Source: Bacillus sp. FJAT-22090 (GTDB taxonomy: Bacteria > Bacillota > Bacilli > Bacillales_A > Planococcaceae). Taken from it: DNA of 64,000 bases. The notes beneath the pieces were generated by a model. The model had not been told where the DNA came from and ran no database searches. It was given only the letters and a program-made list of their open reading frames with translations. The translations under genes and the position numbers were made by a program. Shown here piece after piece: positions 48,894-57,306 of this stretch (position 1 is its first letter; each line of letters starts with the position of its first letter). The stretch covers positions 310,001 to 374,000 of the forward strand of contig NZ_CP012601.1 in assembly GCF_001278755.1 (NCBI RefSeq), read 5' to 3'.

Positions 48894-49005
48894 TTTCTTA
48901 TATGGAGGTGATGGGTATTATATTGTACAAAATAACATCTTATTAAATGGTGTAACCGTAAAATATGAAACTCCATCTAAAGCAAAACTTGCATTACTTA
49001 AATAG
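48892..49005 (+). pseudogene. Probable fragment of a small gene
   Basis: An open frame without a start codon, reading YGGDGYYIVQNNILLNG and ending KAKLALLK at TAG 49003-49005. It follows directly on the previous gene in another frame and is followed by a hairpin (ATAGTCATC ... GGTGGCTAT) and T-rich tail, like the other units. It looks like the 3' end of a cassette gene that lost its beginning. Confidence 0.35.
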
Positions 49006-49054
49006 AAATAGTCATCGTATAGGTGGCTATCTTATTTTTGGATAAGTCAACAAG

Positions 49055-49079
49055 AGGCTGTCTTAAAGTGGTGCTTTTC
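49055..49079 (+). terminator. Terminator at array junction 5
   Basis: AGGCTGTC with GGTGCTTTTC, preceded by AACAAG. The block AACAAGAGGCTGTCTT recurs at 49716-49731. Confidence 0.6.
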
Positions 49080-49082
49080 TCA

Positions 49083-49109
49083 TTGAACTAATTATGCAGG
49101 TAAGTTGAA
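49083..49109. repeat. Array palindrome, copy 5
   Basis: TTGAACTAAT, then TATGCAGG, then TAAGTTGAA. It directly follows the junction 5 terminator. Confidence 0.7.
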
Positions 49110-49161
49110 GAAAGGTATAAATACATAAAAAAATTAAGTAATTTCACAGGAGGAATAATCA

Positions 49162-49689
49162 GTGATTAAATTAGTCAAAGAAGTTGATAATGAATTGGTG
49201 TATTGGGAAGTTTGGAAAGATGATAAAACATTAACAGTCCACTATGGTGTTGTTGGAGATACTGGTGAAACTGAAGAAGTAAAATTAAAGTTATTTGAAA
49301 AAGCGGAAAAGGTAATGGGAAAATTAGCTGAAGAGAAGTTAAATGATGGTTATGAAACCGTTGATGAAGAGGAGTTAATCGAGCTTGTTGTCCAATATTC
49401 ATATGAAGAAAATCATATGGTAGAAGCACTTGAAAAAAGGCACATGGTCGAAGATTTAATGAATGAGTGTTTAGGATGGACTGGAAATGGTTCGTGTGAT
49501 GGTGGAGACATTGGTAGTGGTAGTGCGAACGTCTTCAACTACGTTATTGACGTCGAAAAAGCTTTAAAAACTACAATCGAGGAATTATCTAATAAAAATT
49601 TATTAGATAATGTGAAAGTAGCTTTTTTAGATGAAGATGAAGAATATGTTTCTCTTTATCCAGAAGGTGCTGAATTTGATATCATTTAA
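49162..49689 (+). CDS. WGR-like domain protein
   Basis: 175 aa from GTG 49162 behind AGGAGG. Residues 1-70 (ELVYWEVWKDDKTLTVHYG, then GETEEVKLKLFEKAEKVMGK) resemble a WGR domain, a fold found in some nucleic-acid and toxin-immunity proteins. The remaining half is acidic (LDEDEEYVSLYPEG) and unassigned. The palindrome behind it (49692-49717) is perfect. It may act as an immunity-type or sensor protein, but this is not shown by sequence. Confidence 0.65.
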   Translation: MIKLVKEVDNELVYWEVWKDDKTLTVHYGVVGDTGETEEVKLKLFEKAEKVMGKLAEEKLNDGYETVDEEELIELVVQYSYEENHMVEALEKRHMVEDLMNECLGWTGNGSCDGGDIGSGSANVFNYVIDVEKALKTTIEELSNKNLLDNVKVAFLDEDEEYVSLYPEGAEFDII

Positions 49690-49691
49690 TA

Positions 49692-49717
49692 TTCAACTAA
49701 CGAGTGTGTTAGTTGAA
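49692..49717. repeat. Array palindrome, copy 6 (perfect)
   Basis: TTCAACTAAC (49692-49701) and GTTAGTTGAA (49708-49717) are an exact 10-bp inverted repeat around GAGTGT, three bases behind the WGR-like gene. Confidence 0.8.
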
Positions 49718-49721
49718 CAAG

Positions 49722-49746
49722 AGGCTGTCTTTAAGGATAGCTTTTT
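49722..49746 (+). terminator. Terminator at array junction 6
   Basis: GGCTGTC / GGATAGC stem followed by TTTTTCT; preceded by AACAAGA as at junction 5. Confidence 0.75.
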
Positions 49747-49750
49747 CTAC

Positions 49751-49774
49751 TTGAAGTAAAGTAGATGAGTCGAA
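49751..49774. repeat. Array palindrome, copy 7 (decayed)
   Basis: TTGAAGTAAAGTAG then ATGAGTCGAA; recognisable as the motif only by position behind a terminator. Confidence 0.45.
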
Positions 49775-49835
49775 AGTATATTAATATCAAAAAGCGCCTC
49801 TTAATGATCTGACCCAATAAAGTTAGACAAATAGT

Positions 49836-50645
49836 TTAAGCAGCTTCTAAGACCTGAGTTCGGTATTCTACTGGACTTAGGTCTTTTAATTTTGCCTTCA
49901 TTCGTTTATGGTTGTAATACTCGATATATTCATGTAGTTCACGTTCAAAATGTTCCATACTCTCAAACTCTTGTAGATAAAGAAGCTCGGACTTTAATAA
50001 GCCAAAGAAGTTCTCAATAACTGCGTTATCTAAACAATTACCCTTACGGGACATACTTTGCTTTATATTGTGTTTCTCTAATGTCTTCTGATACTTCTTC
50101 ATTTGATAATGCCAGCCTTGATCGGAATGTAGAATGACTTCATTTCCTGGATTTAAATTTCCGATTGCCTCGTCCAACATATCACCCACAAGTTGATAAA
50201 CTGGACGGTTCATTATCTTGTAAGCAATGATTTCGCCATTACATAAATCTAAAACAGGTGATAAATAACGTTTCTCACCAAATAAATGAAACTCCGTTAC
50301 GTCCGTTACCCATTTTTCATTTATCTTTCCTGCATGGAAATCACGGTTTAGTAAATTCGGTGCGATTTTACCGACTTTTCCACGATAAGAACGATACTTC
50401 TTTATCCTTACTTCGCATTTTAAACCCATTTCGTTCATCAATCGGTTGATCGTCTTTGGATCATGAAAAATGTTTATTTTCTTTAATTCTTTGGCGATGC
50501 GACGATAGCCATAACGTCCTTTATGTTCATGATAAATGGCTTCAATCGCTTCTTTTTCCTTCGCGTATTTATCTTCACGCTGTAATCGTTTTTCCCAGTA
50601 ATAATAAGTACTACGTGGAATGTCTGCGACTTTAACTAATTCCAC
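49836..50645 (-). CDS. IS3-family transposase OrfB (DDE integrase core)
   Basis: 269 aa when counted from GTG 50645, but the frame is open upstream and it is normally made as an OrfAB fusion by -1 frameshift. The helical start ([12 protein letters not shown]) is followed by the rve catalytic domain with the three acidic residues in [24 protein letters not shown] and [13 protein letters not shown]. All are intact, so it could be active. Confidence 0.92.
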   Translation of the reverse strand: MELVKVADIPRSTYYYWEKRLQREDKYAKEKEAIEAIYHEHKGRYGYRRIAKELKKINIFHDPKTINRLMNEMGLKCEVRIKKYRSYRGKVGKIAPNLLNRDFHAGKINEKWVTDVTEFHLFGEKRYLSPVLDLCNGEIIAYKIMNRPVYQLVGDMLDEAIGNLNPGNEVILHSDQGWHYQMKKYQKTLEKHNIKQSMSRKGNCLDNAVIENFFGLLKSELLYLQEFESMEHFERELHEYIEYYNHKRMKAKLKDLSPVEYRTQVLEAA

Positions 50646-50674
50646 GACATCAAATTCAGCCTTTAGTTCAAAAA

Positions 50675-51196
50675 TTACTTGCGCTTTGATTTTGTTTGTA
50701 ATTTTTCCTTTTCCTGAACTAAAGCGTTCAACTTTTTTAAGTAGGCATTCTCCATACGCAAACGTTCATTTTCAGCTCGTAGAGCTTCCATAGATCCTTC
50801 AACTGGAGATGTTTTTTTGTCATTCGATTTGGTTTCCTTTTTCATGGATGGACGCCCCTTTTTCTTTGGTTTTAGGGCATCGATTCCACCAATTTCAAAC
50901 GCTCTTCGCCACTTTCTAATCAGACCAGCTGACGAAATATTAAAAATTGCGGCCGTCTCAAGAGAGGATGTACCCATTTCGTTCATATAACTCAGTACAT
51001 CTAGTTTAAACTGTTGCGTATAAGTTGTATAGGGTTGACAGAATGCCTCTGCACCTTGATGTTCATAAAGTCTTACCCATCCTCGCATCACAACTTTACT
51101 GACTTTTAAGTCCCTTCCTATTTCCTGATAACTTTCATTGCCTCCTAAATAACGCAATACCATTTTGATTTTTTCTTCGGCTGTAAATCTAGCCAT
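50675..51196 (-). CDS. IS3-family transposase OrfA (HTH)
   Basis: 173 aa from ATG 51196, with GGGG upstream. Two helix-turn-helix units are visible ([19 protein letters not shown] and [20 protein letters not shown]), then a leucine-zipper-like helix ([20 protein letters not shown]) used for multimerisation. It binds the terminal repeats. The sequence before its stop contains the slip site for the fusion protein. Confidence 0.9.
   Translation of the reverse strand: MARFTAEEKIKMVLRYLGGNESYQEIGRDLKVSKVVMRGWVRLYEHQGAEAFCQPYTTYTQQFKLDVLSYMNEMGTSSLETAAIFNISSAGLIRKWRRAFEIGGIDALKPKKKGRPSMKKETKSNDKKTSPVEGSMEALRAENERLRMENAYLKKLNALVQEKEKLQTKSKRK
50732..50738 (-). promoter_or_regulatory. Programmed -1 frameshift site (A AAA AAG)
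   Basis: In orfA the codons TTA-AAA-AAG hold the heptamer A-AAA-AAG in the 0 frame. The -1 frame is open from there through to OrfB. This is the standard IS3 slippery site. Confidence 0.8.
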
Positions 51197-51298
51197 AAAA
51201 AACACCCCGCAAATGTTAGTTTAGTGTCTAACATTTACGGGGCAGTTCATAAAAAGGTGCTTTTTTTTGTACTTTAACCTGCATTGTCTGATAAAAAG

Positions 51299-51342
51299 AA
51301 AAAGCCCTAAAACCTTGATTTAACAAGGATTCTAGGACTTTT
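51299..51342 (-). terminator. rpsD terminator
   Basis: AAGTCCTAGAATCCTTG pairs with CAAGGTTTTAGGGCTT, followed by a T-rich tail on the minus strand. Confidence 0.88.
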
Positions 51343-51369
51343 AATATTACTCTTTGCAGAGTATAACTA

Positions 51370-51972
51370 TTAACGAGAGTAGAACTCAACGATTAGAGAT
51401 TCGTTAATTTCAGCAGAAAGTTCTCCACGTTCTGGAAGACGAACGAATGTACCAACTTTTTTGTCTGCATCAAAAGAAAGATATTCAGGTACGAAGTTGT
51501 TTACTTCGATTGATTCGCTTACAACATTAAGGTTTTGAGATTTTTCACGAAGAGAAATTTCTTGACCTGGTTTTAAACGGTATGAAGGAATATCTACACG
51601 TTTACCATCAACCATAACGTGACCATGGTTAACTAATTGACGAGCTCCACGACGTGTGCGAGCAAGACCTAAACGGTAAACGATGTTATCAAGGCGAGTT
51701 TCAAGAAGAATCATGAAGTTTTCACCATGTTTACCTTGCATTTTACCAGCTTTATCAAATAGTGTACGGAATTGACGTTCGTTAACACCATAAGTGTGAC
51801 GAAGTTTTTGTTTTTCTTGTAATTGAAGACCGTACTCTGTTAATTTTTTACGTTGGTTTGGACCGTGTTGTCCTGGTGCGTAAGGACGTTTTTCTAATTC
51901 TTTACCAGTACCGCTTAGTGAGATACCAAGACGACGTGATAATTTCCATGATGGACCTGTATATCGAGCCAT
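51370..51972 (-). CDS. rpsD: 30S ribosomal protein S4
   Basis: 200 aa, full length. It nucleates 16S rRNA folding at the 5' domain and represses its own synthesis. N terminus [20 protein letters not shown]4 RNA-binding domain with [26 protein letters not shown]-type C terminus. AGGAGG lies just before ATG 51972. It is transcribed alone from a strong promoter with a long leader, as in B. subtilis. Confidence 0.98.
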   Translation of the reverse strand: MARYTGPSWKLSRRLGISLSGTGKELEKRPYAPGQHGPNQRKKLTEYGLQLQEKQKLRHTYGVNERQFRTLFDKAGKMQGKHGENFMILLETRLDNIVYRLGLARTRRGARQLVNHGHVMVDGKRVDIPSYRLKPGQEISLREKSQNLNVVSESIEVNNFVPEYLSFDADKKVGTFVRLPERGELSAEINESLIVEFYSR

Positions 51973-52159
51973 GAATGACTCCTCCTTTTATTGGTTTTAT
52001 TTTGTTGTAAAATAAGACCAGATGTATCCAAACTAGCAGACATTTTGTTTTCATGTATCATCGCCCATGCAGCCAAGGGTTACAGGATACACCATCTATA
52101 ACTATAGAGGAACAAAATGAGCAATCTAGATCATACAACTGCTGCATTTATTTTACACA
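51973..52159 (-). ncRNA. Probable rpsD autoregulatory leader (S4-binding)
   Basis: About 185 bases of untranslated RNA between the promoter and rpsD, GC-richer than its surroundings and with pairing possibilities (for example CCCTTGGCTGCATGGGCGATG region). B. subtilis rpsD is repressed by S4 binding to such a leader. The assignment rests on position and length, not on a checked fold. Confidence 0.65.
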
Positions 52160-52165
52160 AATTCT

Positions 52166-52194
52166 ATTGTAACTTTTTATAATTTGTAAGTCAA
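52166..52194 (-). promoter_or_regulatory. Sigma-A promoter of rpsD
   Basis: On the minus strand TTGACT (52194-52189) and TACAAT (52171-52166) with a 17-base spacer. Confidence 0.78.
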
Positions 52195-52364
52195 CATATA
52201 ATAAACTTTAAGTCATTAATTACATTGATATATAAAAGATTTTACTATTCTGATTAGTCGTATATTAATTGACAAATTATGTGAAGTATAGTCAAATAGA
52301 ATTATAAAGAGTATGTGATAAAAGTAATGTATTTACACTTGGAAAGTTAAGAGGTGTTAAATGG

Positions 52365-54221
52365 ATGGACGTTAAAATAGTGGAGCCTATAAAGAGCCGT
52401 ATTTTAGATATTTGGTATGAAAATGTCTTTAATCATGAGTCTAGTTATGACTGGTTCGAAGATTTAAAAGAAATACTTTCCGAGTTTTTTAATGTTCAGG
52501 TGGCAAATTACTTCATATTTGATACAGATACATTTTTACAATTACAATGGAATCATTCATTAGCTAAAAAATTAAATGCAATTAAATGGTTTGAAGTTGA
52601 AGGATATTTTTGTGGTCAAGACTTTAATGAAATACCATTTTTACAAAAAAATAATTTGTCAGATGGCGAAGTATCTATTTTGTTAAGGGATGAAGAAAAT
52701 AAACCCTTAGGCTTGTTAATAATGGAATCAACTCAAAAATGGAAGGAATTTTCCCAGACAACAGAAGTAATCAGTTTTATAACTAGTATTAGTACATTGG
52801 TTCAAAAAATAAAAAAAACCGTCTATTTAACACAGCAAGAACATCAATATCGAAACTTGTTCAATGTTACGAAGATGTTTTACTCAACACTTGATATTGG
52901 ACAAATATTAGAAGGTACATTAAATGCTGTACAAGAGGCGTTTCCAAATTTTAAAGCGATCTTAATATTGTCAAATGATCAAGAGCGAAAGACATCGGTT
53001 CCGTATAAACTTTTTGACTATACATCCGAGAGAGCTGCAACAGTTGAAGCATATGTTTCAGGGGAAATCACAACAGAGTTAGCAACAGATTTAGGAGCCC
53101 GTTTATTAAATGTACCTATTAAAGGGAAACAAGGTATTTATGGCATAATGCAATTGTCTACACCTTTGGATTATTTATTTTCAGTCAGACAAAAAGAATT
53201 TGCATCCTTACTTGCTACAGCAGCTGGAAATGCATTAGAAAATGCAAAACTATATATTCAATCACATAGATTAGTATCTGATTTGCAATTAATTAATGAA
53301 ACCTCCCATAAGCTAAATATGAATCTATCTTTAGAAGATATGCTCTCCTTTTTACACAAACAATTAAATAAATCTTTTAAGCCTGAACAAATTGGGTTCG
53401 TTTTTTTAAACGACCAAGGGCCTGAAGTTTCTTCCGCCAGTTCAGAATTTTTTCATACATCGAATGGACAAGAATATATAAAATATGTAGTCAACCATTT
53501 TGGAAAAGTTCAGGATGCTCTGTTCATTGCAGATCTTAATAGACTAGCAGAACAAAAATTTGATTTTCAATCGCTCATTGCAATACCAATTAAAGAGCAA
53601 AATCTTATTACTGGATTTAGCATTGTGTTACATAAAGAACCGTATTTCTTTTCATTTGATAGCTTCAAATTAATGCAATCACTCATACAGCATTCTTCTC
53701 TAGCGATTAGCAATTCTAAATTGCGTAATAAACTGCAGGAAATGGTGAATCGTGATCATTTGACTAATCTTTTTGCACGAAAATATTTAGATAAATACGT
53801 GGAAACGTCTATGAAAAATGACGAGCGCGGCGTCTTCATCCTCATGGATATTGATAACTTTAAATTAGTCAACGATACACATGGCCACCAGGTTGGAGAC
53901 GAAATACTGAAGCAAATCGCGAGTGTCATTAAAAAGCGAACAGAAGGAATTGGTATTGGAGCAAGATGGGGTGGAGAGGAACTAGCTGTATATTTGTCTC
54001 AAATGACGATTGAAGAAGGCATAGAAGAGTCTAAAAACATAATTAAATTAATTCCTGACAATACAAATCCGAGTGTAACTGTATCAATTGGAGTTTGCGG
54101 ATGGGATAAAAATGAACTTCCTTCTTTTCATCATTTGTTCCATAATGCAGATACAGCTCTATATGAAGCAAAAAATAGTGGTAAAAACCAATTACGTATT
54201 TATAAGGCATCTTCACTTTAA
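52365..54221 (+). CDS. dgcP: GAF-GGDEF diguanylate cyclase (DgcP-like)
   Basis: 618 aa. Two to three GAF-like sensory domains (residues about 10-150, 165-300, 315-445) precede the GGDEF domain (about 455-618). The active-site loop is GGEEL at 536-540, with FILMDIDNFKLVNDTHGHQVGD as metal-binding part, so it should make cyclic-di-GMP. No RxxD inhibitory site is visible at the usual place before the loop. B. subtilis DgcP (YtrP) has this architecture and location near rpsD. ATG 52365 follows AGAGGTG. Confidence 0.87.
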   Translation: MDVKIVEPIKSRILDIWYENVFNHESSYDWFEDLKEILSEFFNVQVANYFIFDTDTFLQLQWNHSLAKKLNAIKWFEVEGYFCGQDFNEIPFLQKNNLSDGEVSILLRDEENKPLGLLIMESTQKWKEFSQTTEVISFITSISTLVQKIKKTVYLTQQEHQYRNLFNVTKMFYSTLDIGQILEGTLNAVQEAFPNFKAILILSNDQERKTSVPYKLFDYTSERAATVEAYVSGEITTELATDLGARLLNVPIKGKQGIYGIMQLSTPLDYLFSVRQKEFASLLATAAGNALENAKLYIQSHRLVSDLQLINETSHKLNMNLSLEDMLSFLHKQLNKSFKPEQIGFVFLNDQGPEVSSASSEFFHTSNGQEYIKYVVNHFGKVQDALFIADLNRLAEQKFDFQSLIAIPIKEQNLITGFSIVLHKEPYFFSFDSFKLMQSLIQHSSLAISNSKLRNKLQEMVNRDHLTNLFARKYLDKYVETSMKNDERGVFILMDIDNFKLVNDTHGHQVGDEILKQIASVIKKRTEGIGIGARWGGEELAVYLSQMTIEEGIEESKNIIKLIPDNTNPSVTVSIGVCGWDKNELPSFHHLFHNADTALYEAKNSGKNQLRIYKASSL

Positions 54222-54246
54222 CAAGGTGAAGATGCCTATCTTTTTT
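54206..54246 (+). terminator. dgcP terminator
   Basis: GGCATCTTCAC / GTGAAGATGCC stem (54206-54216, 54226-54236) followed by CTATCTTTTTT. Confidence 0.9.
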
Positions 54247-54268
54247 ATTTTATTCATTGTAAAATAAA

Positions 54269-54282
54269 TGTAAGCGTTTACA
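54269..54282 (+). promoter_or_regulatory. cre site (CcpA operator) before methionine gamma-lyase
   Basis: TGTAAGCGTTTACA is a full match to the Bacillus cre consensus TGWAARCGYTWWCA and is nearly palindromic. It ends 15 bases before the start codon, overlapping the leader, a position expected to block transcription. Confidence 0.85.
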
Positions 54283-54297
54283 AAGGGGTGTATTTGC

Positions 54298-55491
54298 ATG
54301 ACAAATGAAAAGCTACAAAAGGAAACATTATACATTCATAAGGGATATAATTCGGACCAGCATCAAGGTAGTTTATCTGTACCACTTTATCAAACTTCTA
54401 CCTTTGCATTTGAAACAGCAGAGCAAGGTGCTAGAAGATTTGGAGGTGAAGAAGCTGGTGGAATCTATTCAAGACTTGGTAATCCAACTGTTCACGTCTT
54501 AGAAGAACGTATGGCGGCTCTTGAATATGGGGAAGGGGCATTGGCTTTTGGGTCTGGAATGGCAGCAGTTAGTACTATATTAGTTCATTTAACAAAAGCA
54601 GGAGATCATATTCTTTGTACTCGAGGAATTTACGGTTGTACATTTGGTCTCTTGAACATTTTAAAGGAAAAATATAATATCTCGCATGACTTGTCCTTAT
54701 TAGCAAGCGAAGAAGAAATTGAGGCAGCTATTAAACCGAATACTACTTGCATTTATATCGAAACACCGATTAATCCAACTATGGAAATTGTGGATCTCGA
54801 ACTAATTACAAAAGTAGCTAAAAAACATGGAATACAAGTAGTAGTCGATAACACTTTTAGTTCACCTTATTTACAAAATCCTTTGCAACTAGGTGCAGAT
54901 TTTGTTTTGCATAGTGCGACAAAGTATATTAATGGGCATGGAGATGTTATTGCGGGAATATTAGTAGGTAAACAAAAACAGGAAATAGAAGCGATACGAA
55001 TGTCTATTCAAAAAGATTATGGTGGAATTATATCCCCATTTGATGCATGGTTACTGATCAGGGGATTGAAAACGCTACATGTTAGAATGGATAGACATAC
55101 AAAAAATGCGGAGGATATTTTATCCTTTTTAAAAACGTGCGACTTGGTAGAAAACATCTACTACCCATATGATCATCAGAATCCTCAATTTGAGATAGCT
55201 AAAAAGCAAATGAAAGCTGGAGGAGGACTTATTTCATTTACGGTTAAAGGCGGTCTAAAAAGTGCTCAAAAGCTAATGAATGAACTACGTTTAATAAAAA
55301 TTGCAGTTAGTTTAGGAGATGCAGAAACATTAATACAGCATCCCGCTACGATGACCCATTCAGTAGTGCCTGAAAAAGAAAGAATGGAGATGGGAATTAC
55401 AGATGGTTTGTTACGCTTATCTGTTGGTCTAGAGAATTCTACTGATCTAATAGAAGACTTGCAACTAGCTTTCTCCAAACTAAAAAGCTGA
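54298..55491 (+). CDS. Methionine gamma-lyase-like PLP enzyme
   Basis: Cys/Met metabolism PLP enzyme of 397 aa. Lys209 in HSATKYINGHGD binds the cofactor. Tyr112 and Cys114 in RGIYGCTFG correspond to the tyrosine and the characteristic cysteine of methionine gamma-lyase, which splits L-methionine into methanethiol, ammonia and 2-oxobutyrate. GGIYSRLGNPT and the C-terminal SVGLENSTDLIEDL are family marks. Cystathionine gamma-lyase/synthase is the alternative. It has its own cre site and terminator. Confidence 0.85.
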   Translation: MTNEKLQKETLYIHKGYNSDQHQGSLSVPLYQTSTFAFETAEQGARRFGGEEAGGIYSRLGNPTVHVLEERMAALEYGEGALAFGSGMAAVSTILVHLTKAGDHILCTRGIYGCTFGLLNILKEKYNISHDLSLLASEEEIEAAIKPNTTCIYIETPINPTMEIVDLELITKVAKKHGIQVVVDNTFSSPYLQNPLQLGADFVLHSATKYINGHGDVIAGILVGKQKQEIEAIRMSIQKDYGGIISPFDAWLLIRGLKTLHVRMDRHTKNAEDILSFLKTCDLVENIYYPYDHQNPQFEIAKKQMKAGGGLISFTVKGGLKSAQKLMNELRLIKIAVSLGDAETLIQHPATMTHSVVPEKERMEMGITDGLLRLSVGLENSTDLIEDLQLAFSKLKS

Positions 55492-55512
55492 GGGATATCC
55501 CTCAGCTTTTTT
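55482..55512 (+). terminator. Methionine gamma-lyase terminator
   Basis: AAAAGCTGAGGG / CCCTCAGCTTTTTT stem; the gene's stop codon is inside the left arm. Confidence 0.92.
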
Positions 55513-55640
55513 AACTTAGATTGCCTTCCCCACAACTGCGGGGTCTTCGGCTAACGCTATTCCCGCAGGAGTGTCGCCTTTTTCAACGATTTTCTATAAA
55601 TACTAATTGTAAAAATATAAGGAATAAAAACATGCTCTAT
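55513..55640. repeat. Family A copy 3, left part missing
   Basis: Begins at AACTTAGATTGCCTTCC, matching 6593 onward, and ends with TTTCAACGATTTT (55581-55593) and the same downstream flank as copies 1 and 2. The left terminal repeat is absent, cut exactly where the preceding terminator ends. Confidence 0.8.
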
Positions 55641-55682
55641 TAATGGCATAATGGTTTTCTAATTGAAAAGCGGATAATAGTT

Positions 55683-55829
55683 GATTGGAGTGGAAGGCGG
55701 CGACTCCAGCCGGAATAGCAAATGTTTTCTGCACCGAAAGCGAAGCGAAATTAATTTTTGCGACGAGCTTTGCGCAGGAGCAAGGGAAGCGGCTGAAGCC
55801 ATGCCGGCGGAACGCGTCCGCCTGGAACC
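55683..55829. repeat. Family B copy 3, with inserted module
   Basis: Outer arms GGCGGCGACTCCAGCCGG and CATGCCGGCGGAACGCG are kept, but the centre is replaced by a stretch containing TTTTTGCGACGAGCTTTGCG, the module also seen in family A copy 2. The A-to-B linker before it (ATGGTTTTCT ... TTGAAAAGCGG) is the same as at 6.7 kb. Confidence 0.8.
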
Positions 55830-55867
55830 GATAGTATCCATTTAAATTTTATCTAATCAACAGTTTT

Positions 55868-56347
55868 TTATATATGTTTTACTAAAATTTGTACGAATTG
55901 CTCTAAACCTTGCTTATCCTGCTCGGAAAAACGATTTTTAATAGGACTATCGATATCAAGTACACCTAACAGTTCGCCGTTTTTCTCAATTGGAACAACA
56001 ATTTCTGACTGAGATGCTGCATCACAAGCGATATGACCTGGAAAAGCATGAACGTCAGGAACAATTACTGTTTCTTTCGTATTCGCAGCTGTTCCACAAA
56101 CCCCTTTACCAATAGGTATTCTTACACATGCAGGCAAACCTTGAAATGGTCCTAACACTAGTTCCCCGTCTTCCATCAAATAAAAGCCTACCCAGTTAAT
56201 TTGGTCGAAAAATTGATTTAAAAGTGCCGATGCATTGCTTAAATTAGCGATTGCATTTGTTTCGCCTTCTAATAATGCATCTAATTGCTTGCTTAACATC
56301 GTATAATTTGCAGATAAATCTTCTGAATACGTTGATTGAGTAAACAT
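55868..56347 (-). CDS. ytsP: Free methionine-(R)-sulfoxide reductase (GAF fold)
   Basis: 159 aa single GAF domain. Catalytic cysteines Cys74, Cys84 and Cys108 lie in LPACVRIPIGKGVCG and HIACDAASQSEIV, the pattern of fRMsr (MsrC), which reduces free methionine-R-sulfoxide. It is co-transcribed with hisJ upstream (gap 2 bases). B. subtilis ytsP has the same neighbour. Its position facing a methionine gamma-lyase is suggestive, but the genes are convergent and not one operon. Confidence 0.9.
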   Translation of the reverse strand: MFTQSTYSEDLSANYTMLSKQLDALLEGETNAIANLSNASALLNQFFDQINWVGFYLMEDGELVLGPFQGLPACVRIPIGKGVCGTAANTKETVIVPDVHAFPGHIACDAASQSEIVVPIEKNGELLGVLDIDSPIKNRFSEQDKQGLEQFVQILVKHI

Positions 56348-56349
56348 GA

Positions 56350-57159
56350 TTATTCTCCATTCTCTATATATTTATTTACTTCGTTACAAAATTGATGTAA
56401 ATCTTTTACTTGGTGGGCATCTGATCCAAAAACCAATTCAATTCCTAACTCTTTTGCCAACATAATGTAGGAAGGAGGAGGATAGCTTTCTAAACAATAC
56501 GTTTTTGCCAGACCAGCGCTATTTACATCCAATTGAAGGTGTTGATTTTTCATTTCTTTTAAAATAGATACGATAGCATCGTGATCATCTACTTTTTCTG
56601 TTAAGGCATGTTGGAATTTATGTATAAGCGTAATATGACCAATTCTTTTTGGTTTAAATTTTCCTAAATCACTCGTTATTGAATCCATGAGTGTTTTATA
56701 ATACAATTTGTACATAGACATCGGATTTCCAACTTGTTGAGCGAATTCTAAATAAGTAGCCTTGGAATAGTCGATACATGTATATTTATTTTCAAAACGC
56801 AAAAAGTGAACAGATAAGATAGAATCATCTAAATATTTACCATACGTATTTAAAAAAGAAGTTGTTTCTTCTTCAAAGCCTGAAATAAAATCTACTTCCA
56901 ACCCCGTTGAAATAATAATATCTTTTTCATATTGTTTTTTCAAATCATGTATATCAGACAAATATGATTCGAGCCTAGTGAATTCCATCCCACTGTCTTG
57001 CTCGGGAGTAGGGTCGATGAAATTTTTAGGTAATGGGGCATGTTCTGTAAACGTCATTTCTTGGAACCCGTTTTGAATCGCTTTTTCAATGTATAAGTGA
57101 AAAGAGTCGAGTGTACCATGAGGACAATATGGTGAATGAATATGGCCATCTTTTCTCAA
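56350..57159 (-). CDS. hisJ: Histidinol-phosphatase (PHP family)
   Basis: 269 aa, the usual HisJ length. It starts at TTG 57159 behind GGAGG; frames reaching further upstream pass through the ribosome site and are rejected. PHP metal ligands are in RKDGHIHSPYCPHG, TFTEHAPLP, SVHFLRFENK, GHITLIHK and VFGSDAHQ. It removes phosphate from histidinol-phosphate, the penultimate-but-one step of histidine synthesis. It is divergent from ezrA. Confidence 0.93.
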   Translation of the reverse strand: MRKDGHIHSPYCPHGTLDSFHLYIEKAIQNGFQEMTFTEHAPLPKNFIDPTPEQDSGMEFTRLESYLSDIHDLKKQYEKDIIISTGLEVDFISGFEEETTSFLNTYGKYLDDSILSVHFLRFENKYTCIDYSKATYLEFAQQVGNPMSMYKLYYKTLMDSITSDLGKFKPKRIGHITLIHKFQHALTEKVDDHDAIVSILKEMKNQHLQLDVNSAGLAKTYCLESYPPPSYIMLAKELGIELVFGSDAHQVKDLHQFCNEVNKYIENGE

Positions 57160-57306
57160 AAAATATACCTCCAATTGAATAAAATACAATTATTTCAAAG
57201 AATTCATTGCTTTTCTCTTGTTTTATGAAACAATAACATAAAAAGAATGGTAAAATATATAGTAATAGTTAAAATAGAACTCTTGATCTTGGAACGGGGG
57301 CTTACG

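Larger units (their letters stand above)
49805..51249 (-). mobile_element. IS3-family insertion sequence (IS150-like), complete
   Basis: About 1445 bp. Imperfect terminal inverted repeats: the left end reads TGATCTGACCC then GTTAGACA; the right end, read inward, is TGAACTGCCCC then GTTAGACA. TAA on both sides (49802-49804 and 51250-51252) fits a 3-bp target duplication. Both orfA and orfB are intact, with a -1 slippery site between them. It has inserted in the loop of a hairpin whose arms now lie at about 49790-49801 and 51253-51264. Confidence 0.9.
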
